Origin: Elusimicrobia bacterium GWC2_64_44
GTDB taxonomy: Bacteria; Elusimicrobiota; Elusimicrobia; Elusimicrobiales; UBA9959
DNA length: 37,739 bases
Reading direction: 5' to 3'
Assembly: GCA_001799845.1 (NCBI GenBank)
Contig: MGUG01000057.1
Coordinates: forward strand, 1-37,739
In this document: positions 1 to 9,200 of the stretch, piece after piece
Layout of the letters: each line of letters starts with the position of its first letter
Numbering within the stretch: position 1 is the stretch's first letter
Notes under the pieces: generated by a model
The model's database searches: none
What the model was told of the DNA's origin: nothing
What the model saw: only the letters and a program-made list of their open reading frames with translations
Translations under genes and position numbers: made by a program

Positions 1-555
1 CTGCAGCAGCGCGAAGAAGCGCTCGCCGTCCTTGGGCGGGCGGATGAGGCCGTTGACGGCGTCGCCCTTGCGCAGGCCGAGCTTCTTGATCTGGGACGGG
101 GAAACGTAAATATCCTCGTGGCTGGAAAGGTAGTTGTATTCCTGCGAGCGCAGGAAGCCGAAGCCGTCCGGCAGCACTTCGAGGACGCCTTCGCCCTGCG
201 CCACGCCGTTGGCCTTGGCCTGGGCTTCCATTATCTTGCCGATGAGCTCCTGCTTGCGCAGGGAGGCCACGCCTTCCATGTTGAACTGCTCGGCGATCTT
301 CACCAGCTCGGCCACGGTCATCTTGGTCATGCCGGCGATGTCGAGCTTGGGCAGGTTGGGATTCGGGTTCTGGCCCTGGTTCTGAGGGCCCTGCTGCCCC
401 TGCTGGCCCTGGTTCTGAGGCCTGTTATCGTTCATTCTCTGGTTTCCCCTCTCGTCGCGGCGCTGGTCGTTGCCGTTGTTGGGGCGCTGGCCGCCGTTGG
501 GAGCCCCGTTCTGGCTCCGGTGAAATTTTCTTTCTTCCTGCTGTGAGTCGTTCAT
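1..555 (-). CDS. rho: Transcription termination factor Rho, N-terminal part (cut by window edge)
   Basis: Rho is the hexameric RNA helicase that ends transcription at unstructured C-rich RNA sites. Only the first 185 codons are present; the ATPase domain lies beyond base 1. After the start comes a hydrophilic stretch (about residues 5-55) very rich in Q, N, G and R, then a Rho N-terminal helical domain (about 58-100, with MTVAELVKIAEQFNMEGV) and the cold-shock-like RNA-binding domain (GVLEVLPDGFGFLRS, then YVSPSQIKKLGLRKGD and IRPPKDGERFFALLQ). These blocks are characteristic of Rho. The ATG shares one base with the TAA of coaE (TAATG) and has AAGGA upstream, so translation is probably coupled to coaE. 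The Q/N/G-rich extension is the odd part: low-complexity insertions are known in some Rho proteins, but this one has no visible motif. Confidence 0.96.
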   Translation of the reverse strand, partial: MNDSQQEERKFHRSQNGAPNGGQRPNNGNDQRRDERGNQRMNDNRPQNQGQQGQQGPQNQGQNPNPNLPKLDIAGMTKMTVAELVKIAEQFNMEGVASLRKQELIGKIMEAQAKANGVAQGEGVLEVLPDGFGFLRSQEYNYLSSHEDIYVSPSQIKKLGLRKGDAVNGLIRPPKDGERFFALLQ

Positions 556-1187
556 TATTTCTTTTTTCCTTGAGCCGTCTCCTTCAGGAAACGGCAGATG
601 AATCTTATCTTGGCCGCCAGGGCCGCCGGTCCGCCGGAATTATCCAGCGTGAGGTCCGCCCTGGCGCACTTCTCTTCCGCGGGGAGCTGGGCTTTCACCC
701 GCTCCAGGTACTGCCTCCTGCTCCAGCCCCTCTTCAGGGCCCTGGCCTCCAGCGTTTTAGCCGGGGCCGACAGGCAGACGGTAAACGTAAAACACTCCGC
801 GAGTCCCGCTTCGAACAGCACGGGCGCCTCGACAACCGCTAGCTTTTTATCTGATTCTTTTATTAAGGAGTGAATTCTTCTGAGGATTTCCGGGTGCAGC
901 AGGCTTTCCAGCCATTTGCGCTTTGCGGGCGAGGCGAAAATCTCGGCCGCGAGCTTTTTCTTGTCCAGTAAACCTTTGGTTTGGATTTTATCGGGACTAA
1001 ACTTCCTTGATATTGTATGGTAAATCCGGGGGGTTGTCAATAGTTCGGAAGTTACAGTGTCAGCCGACACCCCGAAGGCCCCGGCACCTATGAAATACTT
1101 CAAAGCCAGGCTCTTGCCCGAAGCGATGGGCCCGGTCAGGCCGATCACGGTTTTGCCGCGTATGGACGTAAAGTTCACAGGCTTCAC
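555..1187 (-). CDS. coaE: Dephospho-CoA kinase
   Basis: CoaE phosphorylates the 3'-hydroxyl of dephospho-CoA with ATP, the last step of coenzyme A synthesis, in the cytosol. The 210-residue protein has the family's usual length. The P-loop GPIASGKS sits near residue 19, followed by the typical SADTVTSELL stretch (the family's D-x-(I/L) region), the middle block ALLHPEI-like SLLHPEILRRI, and VVEAPVLFEAGL, the family's conserved PLLFE-type strand. The start is GTG; it overlaps the rhomboid stop by 4 nt (GTGA). At the other end the stop overlaps the rho start. A polA, coaE, rho gene order is also found, as I recall, in Chlamydia, so the linkage is probably old. The rhomboid gene inserted between polA and coaE is the local variation. 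Confidence 0.95.
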   Translation of the reverse strand: MKPVNFTSIRGKTVIGLTGPIASGKSLALKYFIGAGAFGVSADTVTSELLTTPRIYHTISRKFSPDKIQTKGLLDKKKLAAEIFASPAKRKWLESLLHPEILRRIHSLIKESDKKLAVVEAPVLFEAGLAECFTFTVCLSAPAKTLEARALKRGWSRRQYLERVKAQLPAEEKCARADLTLDNSGGPAALAAKIRFICRFLKETAQGKKK

Positions 1188-1933
1188 GCGCGCCCCCCGT
1201 TCTTTTTAGCGTAGTCGTCCAGCCGCCGCAGCTCGGACCGGCTGAGGGAGGCCTGCCCCTTGCGGGAAACCTTCTCCAGCAGGCGGTCGATCTCTTCCCG
1301 CTCCAGCGCGGCCGGGTCCGGCTCTTCCCTCACGGGCCGCTCACGCCAGCGGCGTTCGCCCCACAACCACAGCAGGCCGGCCGCCAACCCGCCCAGGTGG
1401 GTGATATTGGAGATCCGCGACCCCTCCCGCGACATGGTCATAAAGAACTCCATGGCGCACAGCAGGATGGCCAGCGTGCGGGCGCTCATCGGGAACAGGA
1501 AATATAAATAGACCTGCGCCTCCGGGTAGAGGAAGGCGAAAGCCCCCAGGAGGCCGTAGACCGCGCCGGACGCGCCTATGACCGGGGTCAGGGAGCCCGG
1601 CTGCCAGGCCGCCGTCACCAGCGCGGCGGCCGCGCCGCAACCGAGGAAGTACAGCAGGAACTTGCGGGAGCCCATGTGGGGCTCGAGGATGCGCCCCAGC
1701 ATCCACAGCATCAGCCCGTTGAAGATAAAGTGGAAGAAGTCCGCGTGCAGGAACTGGTAGGTGAGCGGCTGCCAGAGCCAGAATTGTTCCGTCAGGTTGA
1801 ATGGCACCAACCCCAGGTAGAAGGAAGCCCGGAAGCCGAAGACCACCTTTACCAGCCAGCCCGCGAAGATGGCGCCGACCAGCCAGCGCGTTACCGGAGG
1901 CAGTTCCCGCAGCGGCGCCGCGTTAAGCCTCAT
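1184..1933 (-). CDS. Rhomboid-family intramembrane serine protease
   Basis: A membrane protease of about 249 residues with six hydrophobic segments. The catalytic serine is in GASGAVYGLLGAF and the catalytic histidine in NITHLGGLAAG; the HADFFHFIFNGLMLWMLG segment is the usual rhomboid helix 2 block. After the last helix a cytosolic charged tail ends in a motif (EEIDRLLEKVSRKG, then LSRSELRRLDDYAKK) common in the C-terminal tails of rhomboids of this type. I chose the ATG at 1933 because it places a short cytosolic N-terminus before the first helix; the frame stays open upstream to a TTG at 2029, but that extension is arginine-rich and atypical. No clear ribosome-binding site is visible. The natural substrate cannot be inferred. 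The 3' end overlaps coaE by 4 nt. Confidence 0.9.
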   Translation of the reverse strand: MRLNAAPLRELPPVTRWLVGAIFAGWLVKVVFGFRASFYLGLVPFNLTEQFWLWQPLTYQFLHADFFHFIFNGLMLWMLGRILEPHMGSRKFLLYFLGCGAAAALVTAAWQPGSLTPVIGASGAVYGLLGAFAFLYPEAQVYLYFLFPMSARTLAILLCAMEFFMTMSREGSRISNITHLGGLAAGLLWLWGERRWRERPVREEPDPAALEREEIDRLLEKVSRKGQASLSRSELRRLDDYAKKNGGRA

Positions 1934-2098
1934 AGCGCGTTGCCGCCGCGCCAGCCGGTCCGGATCGCAAAAACGGCGTCTCGCACACCGTGCTCGCACC
2001 TCCCCGTCTCGGCCTCCGCGCTTACGCAAGCGTCGGCCTCCGACAGGGTTTTGCTAACCCGGACCGGCCGTCCCGGCGGAACCCCCAATTTCGTCCGA
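1934..2098. other. Intergenic spacer between polA and the rhomboid gene
   Basis: No gene is supported here. The spacer holds a 10-bp direct repeat (TCGGCCTCCG at 2009-2018 and again at 2033-2042) that flanks a small hairpin CGCTT-ACGC-AAGCG at 2019-2032. No terminator or convincing promoter is seen, so polA transcripts probably continue into the rhomboid gene. Confidence 0.5.
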
Positions 2099-4669
2099 TT
2101 ACCCCTCATATTTGGTCATATCGCGCCAGTTGGGGCCGGTCTTGAAGTCGGCCACCAGCGGCACGGCCAGCTCGTAGGCGCCTTCCATCGCCTTTCGTAT
2201 CTCCGCCGCCGCTTTTTTCAAGTGGCCGGCGCGCACCTCGAACACCAGTTCGTCGTGCACCTGCAGCAGCATGAAAACGTCCCTGGACTCCCTGAACTTG
2301 CCGAACAGTTCCACCATGGCCTTCTTGATGATCTCGGCCGAGCCGCCCTGCACCGGCGTGTTTATGGCAGCGCGCTCGGCGAAGCCGCGCAGGTGCGGGT
2401 TCGAGGCCGCCAGTTCCGGCAGCAGGCGGCGGCGCCCCGTGAAGGTGGCCACCTGCCCGGTGCGCTTGGCGTCGGCCACGGTGCGGTCGCTCCACTCCTT
2501 CACCCCGGGACAGGCCTCGAAATAATGCTTTATGTAATTGGCCGCCTCGGTGCGGCTGATGCCCAGGTCCTGCGACAGGCCCTGCGCCGTCTTGCCGTAG
2601 ACTATGCCGAAATTTATGGCCTTGGCCGCGCGGCGCATCTCCGGCGTGACCAGCTGCGGGGCGCAGTGGAAGATCTCCGACGCCGTGCGCTGGTGTATGT
2701 CCTCGCCGCTCTTGAAAGCGTCGATCAGGTTGCGGTCGCCGCTCAGGTGGGCCAGCACCCGCAGGTCTATCTGCGAATAGTCGGCCGAGAGCAGCGTGAA
2801 GCCCTCCCGCGCGATGAAACATTTGCGCACCAGCAGGCCGGACTCCGAGCGCACCGGGATGTTCTGCAGGTTGGGCCTGGAGCTGGAGAAGCGGCCAGTC
2901 GCCGCGCCCAGCTGGTCAAAAGTGGTGTGCAGCCGCCCGTCCGGTCCGGCGGCGGCCAGCAGCACGTCCACGAAAGAGGACTTCAGCTTGGAGACCTCGC
3001 GGTATTCCAGCAGCAGCGGCACCACCGGGTGCGCGGCCTTCAGGTACTGCAGGGCCTCCTCGCCGGTTGAGTAGCCGCCGTCCTTGTTCTTGAACTGCTT
3101 TTTCTGCGCCTCGCCCAGGCCCAAGTTGAGCTTCTCGTAGAGCAGGAAGCCCACCTGCTTGGGGGAATTCAGGTTCACCTGCGCGCCGGTCAGGCGCTCG
3201 GATTCCGCCTGCAGCTCCGCCAGCCGGCTCTCGAAGCGGGAGGCCAGCTCGCCCAGCAGGGCGGTGTCGGCCGCGGCGCCGGTGCGTTCCATGGCGTAGA
3301 CGGCGGGCAGCAGCGGCAGCTCCAACTCGTCGAAGACTGCGGTCATGCCGGTCTTATCCAGCTCGGCCCGCAGCAAGGCTTCCAGCTCCGGGAGCGCGGC
3401 GCAGCACTGCGCCGCCTCCTCATCCGAGCCGGGCAGCTGCAGCGGCGCCGACAGGCGCTCAAAGGCCAGCTGCGGCAGCGGCGTAGCCCTGCCCGCGGCC
3501 AGCAGCGCCGCGGCGGCCTCCGCGTCAAAGAAATTCTCCGGCACAAAGCCGGCCGGCAGGTCCAGCGCCCGCAGCACCGACTTCAGCCCGAAAACGGATT
3601 TGCGGCAGGCCTTGTCTCCCAGCAGGCTCACCGCAGGGGCGGCCTGCTCCGGGCTGAAAAAGCCGGGCCGCAGCAGGCAGACGCCCGCGTCCGACCCTAT
3701 GGCCAGGGTCTCGCCGAAGACCGCAAAGGCCGCCGAGGCTTTCAGCGCGGGCAGCACAACCTCAGGCGTCTGCACCGGGGGCAGCGGCACCTGCTTATGC
3801 GCGGCCGGTGCCGCTCCGGAGAGCGCCAGCAGCTCCTTGAACTCCAGGCGCCGGGCCATCTCCTCCAGTTCGGGGCCGCCAGGCGCCGAGGGCTTTAAAC
3901 CTTCCAGGCCCTCCTCTATCGGGGCGTCGCCTTCCAGCGTGACCAGGCGGCGCGAGAGGCGGGCGTTCTCCATGTCCCTGGCCACCTTGGCCAGGGCCTT
4001 GTCGGCCGCCGTCAGCGCCGGGTCCATGGCGGCGGCGAGGATCTTCTCCAGCGCGCCGTAGGCCTGCACCAGCTTGACCGCGCTCTTGGGGCCCACGCCG
4101 GCCACTCCGGGCACATTGTCGGAGGAATCCCCGGTCAGCGCGAAATATTCGGGCAGCAGCGCTGGCGGCAGGCCGTACTTCTTCTCCACCGCCTCGGGGC
4201 CGGAGAATTCGGGGCTAGAGCCGTCCCACATCTTCACCTTCTCCCCCACCAGCTGCGCGGCGTCCTTGTCGCCGGAAACTATCACCGCCTCCAGGCCGGC
4301 CGCGGCCGCGCGGCGGGCCAGCGTGGCGATGAGGTCGTCGGCCTCGTAGCCTTTCAGGTAAACGCCCTTGAGCCCCAGCACGGCCACCAGGTCGCGCGCG
4401 GTATTGAGCTGGCCCAGCAGGCCCGGCTCCGTCTCCTTGCGGTTGGCCTTGTACTCGCCGTACAGGCCCTCCCTGAAGCTGCCGCCCCGGGAGTCGAAGC
4501 AGACGGCCACGTACTCGGGGCGCTTCTCGCGCAGGATCTTCAGCAGCAGGCGCATGAAACCGAACAGCGCGCCCACCTCCTCACCCTTGGACGTGGAGAA
4601 CTTGGGCAGGGCGTGGTAGCTCCTGTGCAGGAACGCGTGAGCGTCTATTATAAAAACGCGGGAAGCCAT
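2099..4669 (-). CDS. polA: DNA polymerase I with a degenerate proofreading domain
   Basis: Pol I fills gaps and removes RNA primers in repair and replication. Domains in order: the 5'-nuclease (about 1-290; IDAHAFLHRSYHAL, YKANRKE, SGDKDAAQLV, LTGDSSDNVPGVAGVGPKSA), a degenerate 3'-5' exonuclease-like domain (about 295-440) and the polymerase domain (about 450-856). Motif A is DYSQIDLRVLAH (Asp630), motif B RRAAKAINFGIVYG and motif C VHDELVFE (Asp806), so polymerase activity should be intact. In the exonuclease region the metal-binding acidic residues are not recognisable: where the family has FDTET this protein reads FAVFGE. Proofreading is therefore probably lost, as in Taq polymerase. The phenylalanine in INFGIVYG is the usual bacterial residue. 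The gene is probably the first of polA, rhomboid, coaE, rho; no convincing promoter was found upstream of its start. Confidence 0.97.
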   Translation of the reverse strand: MASRVFIIDAHAFLHRSYHALPKFSTSKGEEVGALFGFMRLLLKILREKRPEYVAVCFDSRGGSFREGLYGEYKANRKETEPGLLGQLNTARDLVAVLGLKGVYLKGYEADDLIATLARRAAAAGLEAVIVSGDKDAAQLVGEKVKMWDGSSPEFSGPEAVEKKYGLPPALLPEYFALTGDSSDNVPGVAGVGPKSAVKLVQAYGALEKILAAAMDPALTAADKALAKVARDMENARLSRRLVTLEGDAPIEEGLEGLKPSAPGGPELEEMARRLEFKELLALSGAAPAAHKQVPLPPVQTPEVVLPALKASAAFAVFGETLAIGSDAGVCLLRPGFFSPEQAAPAVSLLGDKACRKSVFGLKSVLRALDLPAGFVPENFFDAEAAAALLAAGRATPLPQLAFERLSAPLQLPGSDEEAAQCCAALPELEALLRAELDKTGMTAVFDELELPLLPAVYAMERTGAAADTALLGELASRFESRLAELQAESERLTGAQVNLNSPKQVGFLLYEKLNLGLGEAQKKQFKNKDGGYSTGEEALQYLKAAHPVVPLLLEYREVSKLKSSFVDVLLAAAGPDGRLHTTFDQLGAATGRFSSSRPNLQNIPVRSESGLLVRKCFIAREGFTLLSADYSQIDLRVLAHLSGDRNLIDAFKSGEDIHQRTASEIFHCAPQLVTPEMRRAAKAINFGIVYGKTAQGLSQDLGISRTEAANYIKHYFEACPGVKEWSDRTVADAKRTGQVATFTGRRRLLPELAASNPHLRGFAERAAINTPVQGGSAEIIKKAMVELFGKFRESRDVFMLLQVHDELVFEVRAGHLKKAAAEIRKAMEGAYELAVPLVADFKTGPNWRDMTKYEG

Positions 4670-4690
4670 TTTTCAGGGAATAAAGGGGAG

Positions 4691-4723
4691 AAAAACGGCC
4701 CGCCGCGGTCTTCCGCGGCGGGC
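4691..4723 (-). terminator. Rho-independent terminator of trxA
   Basis: An 11-bp perfect stem (GCCCGCCGCGG at 4698-4708 with CCGCGGCGGGC at 4713-4723) closes a four-base loop. Read on the minus strand it is followed by CGTTTTTC. It lies 6 nt past the trxA stop and would isolate polA from trxA transcription. Confidence 0.9.
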
Positions 4724-4729
4724 TTCGGG

Positions 4730-5056
4730 TCAGCCGAGCAGTTCTTCGAGGTACTTCTTAAGCTCTTCTTTGGGCTGCAGACCCACCAACTGGTGCTTTA
4801 CCTGGCCGTCCTTGAAGAGCAGGATGGTAGGTATCGCGGAGATCTGGTACTTGGAGGCGGTGTCCTGGGCCTCGTCGGTATTGAGCTTGCACACCTTGAC
4901 CTTGCCGGCGTATTCGGCGGCGAGCTGCTCTATCACAGGGCCGATCATCCGGCAGGGGCCGCACCAGGGGGCCCAGAAATCCACCAGGACGGGTTTGTCG
5001 CTCTTCACGACTTCCGCTTCGAAAGTCGCGTCCGTGAGCTGTATTTCGTTTGACAT
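4730..5056 (-). CDS. trxA: Thioredoxin
   Basis: A 108-residue thioredoxin, the usual family length, which reduces protein disulfides in the cytosol using electrons from thioredoxin reductase. The redox centre is WAPWCGPCRM (about residues 29-38), with the buried Asp in VDFWAPW and the cis-proline in ISAIPTILLFKDG. There is no signal peptide, so it is cytosolic. GAGG lies 6-7 nt upstream of the ATG. It has its own promoter inside the end of the upstream regulator gene (5108-5136) and a strong terminator, so it can be made as a single-gene transcript. Confidence 0.97.
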   Translation of the reverse strand: MSNEIQLTDATFEAEVVKSDKPVLVDFWAPWCGPCRMIGPVIEQLAAEYAGKVKVCKLNTDEAQDTASKYQISAIPTILLFKDGQVKHQLVGLQPKEELKKYLEELLG

Positions 5057-5107
5057 GTTTTGCCTCGCTTGCTATTAAAATGCCGAAAATCGACTAGATA
5101 TACAAAG

Positions 5108-5136
5108 ATGGTATAAGACTTACTTTTTCTTGTCAA
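5108..5136 (-). promoter_or_regulatory. Sigma70-type promoter for trxA
   Basis: On the minus strand TTGACA (5131-5136) is followed after 17 nt by TACCAT (5108-5113). The -35 box is a perfect match to the consensus and overlaps the last codons of the response regulator gene. The predicted start leaves a leader of about 45 nt before trxA, which carries the GAGG ribosome-binding site. Confidence 0.6.
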
Positions 5137-5503
5137 GGAGATAGCGAAGCTCTTTCCAGAGTTCCTCTATGTCCACCGGCTTGGAGAAGAAGGCGCCGGC
5201 GCCGGCCAGCATGGCCTCGGAGCGGTCCGCCGGCTCGGTGTACTTGGCCGAGATGAAGATAACGGGCACAGCCTTGAGGCGCGCGGACTGGCGCAGGACG
5301 CGCAGGAACTCCACGCCGTGCATGTCCGGCAGCTGGATGTCCAGGATGATACCCGAGGGCACTTCCCCGGCCAGGGCGTCCAGCGCCTCGCGCGCGCTCT
5401 TGGCCACCGCGATCTCGGCCTCCACGTGCTTGAGTTTGAGGCCGTCGCGCAGCGTCTCTATGAAATTAGCGTCGTCGTCTACTATCAGGATGGTAATGGG
5501 CAT
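5120..5503 (-). CDS. Single-domain response regulator (CheY-like)
   Basis: A 127-residue receiver domain with no output domain. The acidic pocket is in ILIVDDDANF, the phosphoacceptor is Asp55 in GIILDIQLPD, the switch Ser83 lies in VIFISAKY and the conserved Lys106 in FFSKPVDI, so it should be phosphorylatable. Such stand-alone receivers act by binding a partner protein or by passing phosphate on. The ATG lies 2 nt after the stop of the metallophosphoesterase gene, so both are read from one mRNA, probably together with smc. No kinase is adjacent and the partner is unknown. A longer reading frame extends upstream in this phase, but it only overlaps the phosphoesterase gene. Confidence 0.92.
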   Translation of the reverse strand: MPITILIVDDDANFIETLRDGLKLKHVEAEIAVAKSAREALDALAGEVPSGIILDIQLPDMHGVEFLRVLRQSARLKAVPVIFISAKYTEPADRSEAMLAGAGAFFSKPVDIEELWKELRYLLDKKK

Positions 5504-5505
5504 AA

Positions 5506-6237
5506 TCAGAATCCGTAGCTGAGGCGCTCGGCCAGCATGCCGGGCATTTTCAGGTCGGACATGCGCCGCTGGGTGGCGCCTACGTCGTAAAATACCTTGA
5601 AATGGTCGAACAGCCTGCGGGCCGGGTCGTAGATGCCGCAGGAGGCCCGCGGGTCCCCGTCGCGCGGCTGGCCCACCGAGCCGGGGTTGAACATCACCGG
5701 CCCCTCCGGGATGACCACCCTGTCCATGGACAGCATGAAATTCACCGCCGGTATGCCCTCTTTCTGCCGGAAGAACATCGGCATGTGGCTGTGGCCGATG
5801 AAACACGGCGAGGTCGTCCAGCCCTTCACATTGTCTGCGAACTGGGTTTCGTTGAGCAGGTACTCGGTCAGCGGCTTGCGCGGCGAGCCGTGCACCACGG
5901 TGAACTCCGCGGTCTCGGCCCGCTCGGGCAGGCGGGCTATGAAGTCCAGCGCCTCTCCGGAGAGGTTCTTGCGGGCGAACTCTATGGCCCACGCCGCGTT
6001 GGCATTGAACCACTTCACGTCCATCCTGCCCACCACCGCCGCGTCGTGGTTGCCCAGCACTGCGGTCAGGCCCTTAATGCCGCGCAGGGCCTCCACGCAC
6101 TCGCTCGGCTGCGGGCCGTAGCCCACGATGTCGCCGCAGCAGACAAAATTCTCCACGGCGTTCTTCCGGTAAAAATCGAGCACGGCCTTAAGGGCCTCGT
6201 AATTGCCGTGCACGTCGGAGAAGACGCCGTATCTCAC
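5506..6237 (-). CDS. Metallophosphoesterase, YfcE/MJ0936-like family
   Basis: A 243-residue cytosolic calcineurin-type phosphoesterase with a two-metal site. All family motifs are present in order: FSDVHGN (about residue 7), CGDIVGYGP, LGNHD, VHGSPR, GHSHMP, and a NPGSVGQPRDGDPRA block typical of this subgroup. Relatives hydrolyse phosphodiesters or phosphomonoesters; the substrate here is unknown. The start is GTG, one base after the smc stop (TAA-A-GTG), so it is tightly coupled to smc, and the receiver gene follows 2 nt downstream. The smc-phosphoesterase-receiver order is compact, but I know of no established functional link. Confidence 0.93.
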   Translation of the reverse strand: MRYGVFSDVHGNYEALKAVLDFYRKNAVENFVCCGDIVGYGPQPSECVEALRGIKGLTAVLGNHDAAVVGRMDVKWFNANAAWAIEFARKNLSGEALDFIARLPERAETAEFTVVHGSPRKPLTEYLLNETQFADNVKGWTTSPCFIGHSHMPMFFRQKEGIPAVNFMLSMDRVVIPEGPVMFNPGSVGQPRDGDPRASCGIYDPARRLFDHFKVFYDVGATQRRMSDLKMPGMLAERLSYGF

Positions 6238-6238
6238 T

Positions 6239-9200
6239 TTAGTTCAGCGCCCCCTGGTCTTTGTTGTCCACCATGTTGGAGGCGCGCTTAAGGTCCACGG
6301 CCACCAGCTTGGAGACGCCGAGCTCCTCCATCGTCACGCCATAGAGGGTGTCCGCCGCCTCCATCGTGCGCTTGTTGTGCGTGATCACTATGAATTGCGT
6401 GGTAGAGGAGAACTCGCGGATCAGGCGCACGAAGCGCTCCACGTTGGCCTCGTCCAGCGGGGCGTCGGCCTCGTCCATCACGCAGAAGGGCGAAGGATTG
6501 ACGCGGAAGAAACTGAACAGCAGCGCCAGCGCGGTCAGGGCCTTCTCGCCGCCGGACAGCTGCGAGATGCTGACGAGCTTCTTGCCGGGCGGGTGGGCCA
6601 GGATCTCCACGCCGGTCTCCAGCAGGTTCTCCGGCATGGTCAGCACCAGGTCGGCCTCGCCGCCGTTGAAGAGCAGCGAGTAGATCTCCTTGAAGTAGCC
6701 GCGCACCTTGTCGAAGGTGATCTTGAAGTTCTCCCGCGTGGTGTCGTTGATCTTGTTGATCGCCGAGCGGAGGTCGGCCTTGGCCTTGTTGAGGTCCTCC
6801 ACCTGCGAGTTCATGAAGTTGAAGCGGGCGGTCAGCGTCTCGTATTCCTCGGGCGCGGTCATGTTGACGTTGCCCAGTTCCGCGATGCGGCGCTTCAGGA
6901 AGCCTACGCGCTCGGCGTCGGCCTGCACCCCGGCGAAGCGCTCGCGCGCCTCGTCGGCGGTGACGCCGAATTCCTCGGTCATGCGCTTGGCGACGTCCTC
7001 GGCGTGGGCGGCGATGGTGGCCAGCTCGGTCTGGATGCGGTAGCTGGAGCTCTCGCTCTCTTTGGCCAGGTCCTGGCTGTCCTTGAGGTTCTGCGTGAGG
7101 CGCGCCACCGTGCCGCGCTGCTCGTTCAGTTCATCCTCCATGGAGCGGTCGATGATCTCTTTCTCGGCCAGGTCGTGCATCAGCTCCGCCAGGCGGGCCC
7201 GCGCGGCCGTGATCTCGCCCTTATAGCGCTCGTCGCGCGCGTTCTGCTCGGCGCGGGTGCCTTCGAAATGGGACTTCTCCTCGGTCAGCGCGGCCAGGTC
7301 GCCCTCGGCGCGGGCCAGCTCGCCCTTCAGCGCCTCGAGGTTCTGCCGGTAATTGTCCAGGCTGGCCCTGCGGCCGCCCAGGTCTTCCTTCTTCTGACCG
7401 TGCTCGGCGTGCAGGGCGTCCTTCTTCTCGCCCAGCGCGGCCTGCTCGGCCCGCTTGGCCTCGGTGGCGGCGCCTGCCGCGGCCTTGGCTTCCTGCAGGG
7501 CGGAGAACTCGGCCTCGGCCTGGCGGATATTGGCCTCGGCCTTCTCTTTCTGCGCCTGCGACAGCGCGAGGTTTTCCCGCTTTATGCGCAGGTCCTCTTC
7601 GGTGGAGGCGATGTCGTTGCCGTTCTTGTGGAAATCCAGGTCCAGCGTGCGCACCCGGTCCTCGGCGGCGGCCTCGGCTTCCAGCGCGCCCTCGAACTGC
7701 GGCTGCAGCGAGGCCTTCTCGGCCTCGAGCGCCGCGTGCTCCTCGTCGGACTTCTTCAGCAGCTCCTTAAGGTCGTCGGCCTCCTCCCAGTAGGGCTCGT
7801 TGGAGGCTATCTCCTCCACGCCGCCGGTCACCCAGAAGGGCCCGTGCACCGAGCCGCCAGCGGCGTAGACGCCGGAGAGCAGGCCGCTCACGAGCGGCAG
7901 GTACTGCGGGTCGCAGGAGATCTTTTCCAGCACGCGCTGCGCGCCGGGGGCGGTCCAGCCTTCCTGCTGCGCCGCGGCCTGCGGGGCCCGGTCCAGGATC
8001 AGGAAGCGGCAGCGGCCCTTGCCGAGGTGCTTGAGGTAATTGATGGCCTCGTCGGCGGCGGCGGCGTTGTCGCAGACTATGGAATCCAGGAAGCGGCCCA
8101 GCGCCTCGTCCACGGCCAGGCGGTCCTCCTTGCGGATGGACAGCAGGTGGCGCAGCGTGCCGCGCACGCCGGCGGCGCCGGAGTTCAGCACGCCGTTGAT
8201 GCCCACCCAGTAGGAATCGTGCTCGCCCTGCGCCAGGATGGCCTCCAGGCGGCTCTGGTTCCAGGCCTTCTCCTCGCGGAGCTTGGACTGGCGGGCGGCT
8301 ATCTCTTCGAGCCGGGCGGACAGGGCTTTGCCCTGCGCCTCGGCCGCGGCCTCTTTCTCTTTTTCGGCGGCCAGTTCGGCGCCCAGCGCGGCGGAGCGCG
8401 CCTTCATTTCCTCTATGCGCGCCCCGATGCCGCCGGCGGCGGCGGTAATATCGTTGATGTCCTTTTCCAGGCCGGCCTTGTCCTCGCTGTAGTGGCCGAT
8501 GCTCGAGCCGGTGGCGGCGATCTTATTGGAGATCTCCATGTGGCGCGAGTAGGCCTCGTTCATCTCGCGGGCGATGGCGTCGGCGGCCTCGTCGGTGACG
8601 CGCATCTGCTCGGCCACGCCGGCCAGCGCGGCCGCCGCGGCGTCGTACTCGGCCTGCAGGGCGGGCAGGCCGCCCTCGTCGGAGGAGAGGCGGGCGTGCA
8701 GCTCGGCTATGCGGGGCTCGGTGGCGGCGAACTTCTCGGCGTTGCGCCGTTCGGCCGCGGCCAGCTGCTCCCGCTGCTTGGCGATATCCGCCACGAACTC
8801 TTCGCCGCGCACGATGGTGCCTTCCGCCTGTACCTTGTCGGTCTTTACGGTGCTGATGGCTTCTTTCAGCACGCGCTGCTCCTCGCTTTTCTGCACCAGC
8901 GTCAGGTTCAGCGCCGCTATCTCGCCCTCCAGGCCGGTGATGGCCACGGCTATCTCGGCGAGTTCCTTCTGAACGGGTTCCAGGCGGGCGTTGGCCTCGG
9001 CGGCCCGCGCGGCGTAAGCGTCGCTGTCTTTCAGCAGCACGGCCACTTCGGCGCCGGTGAGCTCTTCCTTGTATTTCTGCTGCAGGCGGGCTTTGGCGGC
9101 CTCTTTGTCGAGCTTCTTGATCTGTTCGTCTAGCAGCACCATGCTGTCGGCCAGGCGGTTCAGGTCGTTCTCCACCTTCTCGAGCTTCCGGGCGGCCTCT

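Noticed and set aside
5120-6013. Longer (297-codon) reading of the response regulator
   Set aside because: The extension overlaps the metallophosphoesterase gene in another phase and is low-complexity; the ATG at 5503 gives an exact receiver domain.
6203-9133. Very long open frame on the plus strand opposite smc (976 codons)
   Set aside because: It is antisense to a full, motif-complete smc gene. Its translation is rich in H, G, L and R with no domain. Such frames arise because GC-rich coding DNA has few stop codons on the opposite strand.
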